Positions 15,837 through 20,034 of a stretch of DNA of 20,034 bases are shown in pieces (the stretch's first letter is position 1; every line of letters begins with the position of its first letter). The DNA is taken from contig JAQGHK010000595.1 in assembly GCA_028288875.1 (NCBI GenBank), positions 1 to 20,034 on the forward strand, in the 5' to 3' direction. This DNA is from Phycisphaerales bacterium (GTDB taxonomy: Bacteria > Planctomycetota > Phycisphaerae > Tepidisphaerales > Tepidisphaeraceae). The translations under genes were made by a program, and so were the position numbers. Below the pieces are notes generated by a model. That model was not told where the DNA came from. It searched no databases and was given only the letters and a program-made list of their open reading frames with translations.

Positions 15837-15864
15837 AAAATATCGCGCGCAGACTCTATTTCAA
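15837..15864 (-). promoter_or_regulatory. Candidate promoter of the CsgG-like operon
   Basis: On the minus strand TTGAAA (15859-15864) and TATTTT (15837-15842) are separated by 16 nt, predicting a start near 15830 and a leader of about 95 nt. It is the best match I see in the 255-bp gap between the CsgG-like gene and the PEP-CTERM gene. Confidence 0.4.
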
Positions 15865-15924
15865 TCGGTAATGCGACGGATTGCCGCGTAAGGGCTAGTT
15901 TTTGATGGAATTTGCGAAGTTCAC

Positions 15925-15962
15925 GAAAAAACGGGCGGCAAGACCGGAGTCTTGCCGCCCGT
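15925..15962 (-). terminator. Strong rho-independent terminator of the PEP-CTERM gene
   Basis: ACGGGCGGCAAGAC (15931-15944) and its exact inverse (15949-15962) form a 14-bp GC-rich stem with a 4-nt loop. On the minus strand the loop reads TCCG, closed by a C-G pair, which fits the extra-stable UNCG tetraloop class. A run of T follows (complement of 15926-15931). It begins 27 nt after the PEP-CTERM stop codon and would also insulate the CsgG-like operon promoter from read-through. Confidence 0.9.
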
Positions 15963-15989
15963 ATCGTTTAGATCGGAAACCTAAGTAGC

Positions 15990-16649
15990 TTAGCGGCGAC
16001 GACGCAGCATCGTCAGGCCGCCAAGACCGATCAGCGCGAGGCTAGCCGGTTCGGGAACAGCGTTGGCCGCGCCCGGGGTCGGGGTGACGGTCTGGAAGTC
16101 GAGCGAGTTCTGATTGGAGTCGACGCCATCGACCTTGCGGCTGGACGATGTCGCATTCGCAATGACCGGCGCCGGACCAGTACCTTCAAACGCGCTGGCC
16201 GTCGGGCCAACACCCACCAGATCAAGAACCAAAGAGCTGGCGTCCAGCAGTTCCAACTTGAAGGTCGTACCGCTCATTGCGATCGGGGTCGCATCCGTGA
16301 TGAAGGGCGAGGGCAACGGAGCTGGCGAAGCGGCACCGGCTGCTTCCTGCAGGAGTAGGAAACCGCCAGCGGCGATCGTGGTACCCGACGGTAGAACAGT
16401 GTGGAATGCCGTCGTATCAACGCCCGTCGTCGACGGGGTAAAGGTGCCAGTGGCCGAGGCGTAGGCAACCTGGTAACCCGACACATCAACGGAGGTCAGC
16501 CCGTTGTTATACAGCTCGATGAAGTCATTGGTATAGACTGAGCCGCTGTTACCGCCGCCGCCATAACCTTCATTGATTACGATCGCCGCGGAAGCCGCGG
16601 AACTCACAACACCAAAGCCGATAGCAGACAAAACAATATTTCGAAGCAT
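15990..16649 (-). CDS. PEP-CTERM sorting-signal protein with lamin-tail-like domain
   Basis: From the ATG at 16649 (GGGAG at 16659-16663, 9-nt spacer) the protein has 219 residues. A signal peptide MLRNIVLSAIGFGVVSSAASA is followed by AIVINEGYGGGGNSGS and NDFIELYNNGLTSVDVSGYQV, the hallmark of lamin-tail domains found in secreted bacterial proteins. A Ser/Thr-rich region follows (about 165-190). The C-terminus is a textbook PEP-CTERM signal: VPEPASLALIGLGG, then a short hydrophobic span and RRRR. Such proteins are exported, processed by an exosortase and linked to extracellular polysaccharide or biofilm in other bacteria. No exosortase gene lies in the window. An in-frame ATG at 16742 would bury the signal peptide and is rejected. 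Confidence 0.92.
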   Translation of the reverse strand: MLRNIVLSAIGFGVVSSAASAAIVINEGYGGGGNSGSVYTNDFIELYNNGLTSVDVSGYQVAYASATGTFTPSTTGVDTTAFHTVLPSGTTIAAGGFLLLQEAAGAASPAPLPSPFITDATPIAMSGTTFKLELLDASSLVLDLVGVGPTASAFEGTGPAPVIANATSSSRKVDGVDSNQNSLDFQTVTPTPGAANAVPEPASLALIGLGGLTMLRRRR

Positions 16650-17296
16650 TTCAGATGTCTCCCGCCCCAAGAGGCGTCTCAAAAACCACGGGCAAAGGCC
16701 CGAAATCCAGAACAAATCAGTGTGCAACTGGCACACTGACACAGCCCCCGTTCATGGATGTTTGAGAGACCGAGCCCGCCAAGTCGAAGGTAGATACCTG
16801 TGACTGGCAGAGTTCAATCAAGAACCAGCGGCCGGGCCGCTTGTCCGAATACAACCGATCATCGAAAACTTCCATGGCCCGAATGATCGTCTTGTCACGT
16901 TTGCGCCGGATGAAGAACATCCGAAGAATCCGGCGGCGTAACAATATGTCTAACTTTTGGCACGAACGTCGATATGACGGATCGCCAACCTGAACTCAGC
17001 CAAAACTGAATTCCAACAAACCCACACTGCCCTAGGCATCAGGTTTATCTGAAACCAGAGTACGCCCATACGCCGTGAAAACAAGATAAAAATGGGTTTT
17101 AGGGAACGATGAAAAGCATCATTTTCGGGGTATTTTTGCAACTTGTTTATGCAAACACTAGTTCTGTGCGCGCAAATCAGGCGAATATTCGGCCTTCGCG
17201 AGATATCCCCCACTTAGGGTGTTAAAATGGGTGATTTTTATCGTGGCCGTCGCATTACAGAAAACACAAGCCCTCAACTGGCGGTAGCCCAAGACC
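16650..17296. other. Long gap upstream of the PEP-CTERM gene with hairpins; possible unproven small ORF
   Basis: This 647-bp stretch is partly AT-richer (about 16.9-17.25 kb) than its neighbours. It has a 9-bp hairpin at 16717-16739, a smaller CGGGC-N4-GCCCG hairpin at 16689-16702, and an inverted repeat TTTGCA-N9-TGCAAA at 17135-17155. A minus-strand frame of 75 codons (16717-16944) includes FFIRRKRDKTIIRAMEVFDD and could encode a small basic protein, but it has no clear ribosome site and no family I know. A second frame (16950-17213) looks random. The area probably carries the PEP-CTERM promoter and leader, but I could not fix a promoter. Confidence 0.5.
16717..16739. repeat. 9-bp inverted repeat / hairpin upstream of the PEP-CTERM gene
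   Basis: TCAGTGTGC (16717-16725) and GCACACTGA (16731-16739) are exact inverted copies around AACTG. It lies 68 bp from the PEP-CTERM start codon. No T run follows on either strand, so an operator or leader-RNA structure is more likely than a terminator. Confidence 0.55.
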
Positions 17297-18256
17297 TCAT
17301 ATCTGGAAATCCACCACTTCCGCCCGCTCGTTCTTCGGCCGGCGGTCGCGGTATTTCAGCTTGGGGGGTTCCAGCAGAACTTGGTTCTTGGGCGGGACGC
17401 TATTGGTGATGAAGACGTTGCCGCCGATGACGCTGCCGGCGCCGATGACGGTGTCGCCGCCGAGGATGGTGGCACCGGCGTAGATGACGACGTCGTCTTC
17501 GATCGTCGGGTGCCGCTTCTGGCCACGCAGGGCTTGGCCATAGGCGGGGGCGAGGGCGCCTAGGGTGACGCCTTGGTAGACCTTCACGTTATCGCCGATG
17601 ACGACGGTTTCGCCGATGACGACGCCGGTGCCGTGGTCGATCATGAAGCTTTTGCCCAGGACCGCGCCGGGGTGGATTTCGATCCCGGTCAGCGAGTGGG
17701 CGTGCTCGGTCATGATGCGCGGCAGCAGCGGCACCTGCAGCTTCAGCAGCTCATGGGCCAAGCGCTGCACCATGATGGTGTACAGGCCGGGGTAGCAGAA
17801 GATGGTTTCGTCCGGCGTGGTCGCGGCCGGGTCGCCGTCGAAGGCGGCCTGCACGTCGGTCGCGAGGATTTGGCGGACGGCGGGCAAGAGGTCGAAGAAT
17901 TTGGCGACGATGTCCGCGGCCTCGTGGTCGCACCAGACGCACGTGGGGTCGGCCTCTTCTTCGGGGCTTTTGCCTTCGCGATACCGCAAGCAGCAACGGA
18001 CCTGGTCGTACAGCAGATCGGTCAGCTCCAGCACCAGCTCGCCGATGCGGAAAGGGAGCGTTTCAATGGTGACGCCTTGCAGGCCGAAGTAGCCGGGGAA
18101 GACTAGCTGTTGGAGGCCATTGAGGATGGCGACGGCCTTGGTGCGGCTGGGGAGCAACACATTGCCGAGGCGACGCGTCGCGGGCAGGGCCTTGATATCG
18201 GCGACGAGGCTCTCGACGACGGCGGGCAGGCGTTCGGTCAGTTGATGCCGTTGCAT
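17297..18256 (-). CDS. epsC: Serine O-acetyltransferase, EpsC/CysE type
   Basis: 319 residues, the length expected for the EpsC group of serine acetyltransferases. It transfers acetyl from acetyl-CoA to L-serine, the first committed step of cysteine synthesis, in the cytoplasm. Residues 1-180 form the helical N-terminal domain; a left-handed hexapeptide-repeat beta-helix spans about 185-290. Signature motifs are TGIEIHPGAVLG (190-201), MIDHGTGVVIGET (205-217, H208 the catalytic base) and GDNVKVYQGVTLGAL. The Cys-rich CVWCDH (106-111) in the helical domain is unusual to my knowledge. No cysK lies next to it. EpsC homologues also occur in exopolysaccharide loci, and glycosyltransferases are adjacent here, but the biosynthetic role is the safer reading. 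The ribosome site is weak. Confidence 0.93.
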   Translation of the reverse strand: MQRHQLTERLPAVVESLVADIKALPATRRLGNVLLPSRTKAVAILNGLQQLVFPGYFGLQGVTIETLPFRIGELVLELTDLLYDQVRCCLRYREGKSPEEEADPTCVWCDHEAADIVAKFFDLLPAVRQILATDVQAAFDGDPAATTPDETIFCYPGLYTIMVQRLAHELLKLQVPLLPRIMTEHAHSLTGIEIHPGAVLGKSFMIDHGTGVVIGETVVIGDNVKVYQGVTLGALAPAYGQALRGQKRHPTIEDDVVIYAGATILGGDTVIGAGSVIGGNVFITNSVPPKNQVLLEPPKLKYRDRRPKNERAEVVDFQI

Positions 18257-18341
18257 GGGATCACCAGTGTAGCGGGGCAGGCGGGGGCTTGCACCGGGAA
18301 GTTTGGGGCCGGCCGACGGCGTCCAGACGCATCATCTCCGA

Positions 18342-19502
18342 TCAGCGTTTGGGTGAGGTAATCTCTTCAAAAACCGTCGCCATGCGTTCGGCCGTATCTC
18401 GCCAGGCGAATGCCTGCACGCGTTGCAGGCCCAGTTTGACGTTCTCCCGGGCGTGGGCTTCGTCCGTCAATGCGACCGCCAGCGTTTCGACCAGCCGATT
18501 CACATCATCCACGGGCACCAGGTCGGCGGCCTTCCCGCAGACTTCCGGCATGGCGCAGCAGTCGCTGGTGACGACCGGGGTCCCGAGGCTCATCGCCTCG
18601 ACGGCCGGGATGCCGAAGGATTCGCAGACACTCATTAGGGTAAATGCTCGCGAACTGCCGACCAGCTCGGTGACGCGCTCATCGCTCACTCGCCCCTCTA
18701 TGATCACGGCATCGGCCACGCCTAACGAACGTGCGAGCTCACGCAATTGGTCGAGATAGCCCGCCTCGCCATGCCCGGCAATGTGATACTTGAGTTGGCC
18801 GAGGCCCGGCCGCTTCAGGAGGGCGGGCATGGCGCGAATGACAAGGTCTTGACGCTTGTACGGATTGACGTTGCTAACCGACGCCAACTGCATCGGCCGC
18901 TGGGCCCAGTCGTTCACGTCGGCCGAGCGGGCTCGGTCGAGCCAGTCATCCGGCAGGCCGTTGTAGAGCACTTCGCTGCGTTTGGGCTGGATGGCAAGAT
19001 CGCCGCAGACAAGGTCACGCAGATAGCCGCTGGTCCAGCCCATGCAGTCGGCATGCTTTAAGGCATAGGCATTGGCGCGGCGTTTCAGGAACGCGATCAC
19101 GCGATCTTTCCACCCGTTCCACGCTTCGGAGCGGTAGGGCCATGGATCCTGATGGTGGACGAGTGTCGGCAGCGTCAGGCCGGGGATGATCATGCCGTTG
19201 AGCTGAAGGACGGCGTCGAAGTTTTTGCGCGCGTGGTCGGCGAGGGTCGTTTTTTCAAAGCTGCCACGGCGTCGCCGGTCGGCCGCTTCGGGGGCGGCCC
19301 AGAAGAGGTCGCAGTTGGACGGGGCCGATTCGCGGCGGATCGATTCGTGCAGCGTGTGCCCGCTGATCAGCGCCATCGTCACCTGCCAGGCCGGCCGGGC
19401 GACGGCGATGTGCCGCCAGAGTTCGCGCGCCACCGTGTACCCGCCGCCACTTCCGACGGACAAACCGTTAATCAGCAGGCGAAGCGGGCGGCCGGGTTCC
19501 AT
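18342..19502 (-). CDS. Glycosyltransferase, GT4-like (GT-B fold)
   Basis: From the ATG at 19502 the protein has 386 residues. The N-terminal GT-B half begins PLRLLINGLSVGSGGGYTVARELW (about 6-29), with a flexible Gly-rich nucleotide loop. The C-terminal half has VSNVNPYKRQDLVIRAM (K216), YHIAGHGEAGYLDQL and the retaining GT4 signature ESFGIPAVEAMSLGTPVV, whose E294 and E302 form the EX7E motif. Such enzymes add a sugar from a nucleotide-sugar donor to a growing glycan at the inner-membrane face. Acceptor and sugar are unknown. An AGGA 9 nt upstream supports this start; an in-frame ATG at 19559 would overlap the divergent gene. It lies 85 bp upstream of the serine acetyltransferase on the same strand and is divergent from the partial glycosyltransferase. 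Confidence 0.9.
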   Translation of the reverse strand: MEPGRPLRLLINGLSVGSGGGYTVARELWRHIAVARPAWQVTMALISGHTLHESIRRESAPSNCDLFWAAPEAADRRRRGSFEKTTLADHARKNFDAVLQLNGMIIPGLTLPTLVHHQDPWPYRSEAWNGWKDRVIAFLKRRANAYALKHADCMGWTSGYLRDLVCGDLAIQPKRSEVLYNGLPDDWLDRARSADVNDWAQRPMQLASVSNVNPYKRQDLVIRAMPALLKRPGLGQLKYHIAGHGEAGYLDQLRELARSLGVADAVIIEGRVSDERVTELVGSSRAFTLMSVCESFGIPAVEAMSLGTPVVTSDCCAMPEVCGKAADLVPVDDVNRLVETLAVALTDEAHARENVKLGLQRVQAFAWRDTAERMATVFEEITSPKR

Positions 19503-19527
19503 AGGCGGCGATCCTAATCGAAGAGGC

Positions 19528-19554
19528 CGATCGTTTCCGGTAGAGTGACGATCG
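19528..19554. promoter_or_regulatory. Paired CGATCG palindromes between divergent glycosyltransferase genes
   Basis: CGATCG occurs at 19528-19533 and again at 19549-19554, 21 bp apart start to start, that is two helical turns, inside the 55-bp gap between two divergent start codons. It could be a shared operator, but six-base palindromes are common in GC-rich DNA. Confidence 0.25.
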
Positions 19555-19557
19555 CGC

Positions 19558-20034
19558 ATGAAAATCGTCATCTGCTGGTCGCACATCTCCGGATACATGG
19601 CCGCCTGCTGGCGGGCGCTGGCGGCGGTGCCGGGCGTCGAACTGTTTGTATTGGGGTTTGAGTCTGACCCGGTGGCCCCTTTCGATACGCGCCTTTTGGG
19701 TGAGGTGCGTCACCGACTGCTAAGCGAAACCGATCGGCAGAATGCAGATCTGACAAAGCAACTGGTTGTTGACGAAAAGCCCGATGTCATGCTGATGTCC
19801 GGCTGGTTCCACCCGGCCTACCGCGCGCTGGCGAAAGATCCGGCCGTGGCAGGCGTGAAGAAAATCCTGGCCGTCGATACGCCGTTCCGAGGCGACCTGC
19901 GGCAGGCAATTGGTAAACACCTGCTCAAATCACTGCTGCGGAAGTTCGATCGCATTGTCGTCAGCGGCGAGCGTGGATATGCCTACGCGCGGTATCTGGG
20001 TTTCACCGAACAACAGATCCGACGAGGCGTGTAC
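19558..20034 (+). CDS. Glycosyltransferase, N-terminal part (runs off window end)
   Basis: An ATG at 19558 opens a frame with no stop for 159 codons up to the end of the window. The product begins MKIVICWSHISGYMAACWRAL, a Rossmann-type first strand with a loop and helix as in GT-B glycosyltransferases, and continues with LVVDEKPDVMLMSGWFHPAYR, KKILAVDTPF and FDRIVVSGERGYAYARYLGF, the usual order of the acceptor-binding half. The C-terminal donor-binding half, with its EX7E or equivalent, lies outside. It diverges from the GT4 gene, with 55 bp between the starts, and the two probably belong to one surface-glycan locus. The start is favoured because the protein begins directly at the first beta strand; the ribosome site is weak. 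Confidence 0.85.
   Translation, partial: MKIVICWSHISGYMAACWRALAAVPGVELFVLGFESDPVAPFDTRLLGEVRHRLLSETDRQNADLTKQLVVDEKPDVMLMSGWFHPAYRALAKDPAVAGVKKILAVDTPFRGDLRQAIGKHLLKSLLRKFDRIVVSGERGYAYARYLGFTEQQIRRGVY

Noticed and set aside
15914..16000. A 27-codon plus-strand ORF starting near 15905
   Set aside because: It runs straight through the terminator hairpin and has no ribosome site.
16725..16975. Sigma-54 promoter (TGGCAC-type) near TTGGCAC at about 16957 and TGGCAC at 16729
   Set aside because: The GC element at the required distance is missing at both, on the strands checked.
16950..17213. Minus-strand ORF of 87 codons upstream of the PEP-CTERM gene
   Set aside because: Product looks random (Trp, Cys and Arg scattered), with no ribosome site and no recognisable motif.
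19503..19598. Upstream starts (19559, 19598) for the minus-strand glycosyltransferase
   Set aside because: They would overlap the divergent gene start at 19558 and add an Arg-rich segment before the first beta strand.

Overview
The window (about 20 kb, GC-rich except one AT-richer stretch near 16.9-17.25 kb) reads as chromosomal DNA of a planctomycete, most likely from the Phycisphaerae side. This is inference from gene content: a PEP-CTERM exported protein with a lamin-tail-like domain, a large Ser/Thr kinase with a zinc ribbon and several membrane spans, an FHA-GAF-SpoIIE phosphatase, a very large von Willebrand A / toroid lipoprotein, and Gfo/Idh/MocA plus sugar-phosphate isomerase neighbours. 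I saw no rRNA, tRNA, CRISPR array, insertion sequence or phage gene.

Layout. 1-1156 (+): the 3' end of a Gfo/Idh/MocA oxidoreductase and a TIM-barrel sugar phosphate isomerase/epimerase, apparently one operon. 1291-6660: a signalling block with a stand-alone HATPase protein (+), a convergent FHA-GAF-SpoIIE phosphatase (-) and, divergent from it, a zinc-ribbon Ser/Thr kinase with membrane spans (+). 6674-7285 (-): a TetR regulator that appears to be made from a leaderless mRNA. 7286-7676: a non-coding gap with a 14-bp perfect palindrome and a possible 30-residue ORF.

7677-15734 (-): four exported proteins in probable operon order: a CsgG-like lipoprotein with a C-terminal zinc ribbon, a transglutaminase-like protein with Ser at the expected catalytic Cys, a UshA-like protein with degenerate metal motifs, and a 1234-residue lipoprotein with a terpene-cyclase-like toroid region, a VWA domain and a C-terminal zinc ribbon of the same spacing as the first. 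This is the part most likely to be an undescribed system: an envelope assembly made of scaffold-like or degenerate enzyme folds.

15931-16649 (-): a PEP-CTERM protein with a very strong terminator. 16650-17296: a long gap with hairpins. 17297-18256 (-): EpsC-type serine acetyltransferase. 18342-19502 (-) and 19558-20034 (+, runs off the end): two divergent glycosyltransferases, suggesting a polysaccharide locus to the right.

Start codons were revised where a Shine-Dalgarno site, signal peptide or domain boundary supported an internal start (1291, 3557, 3760, 14624, 16649, 19502). All functions come from motifs read by eye; no database search was possible.
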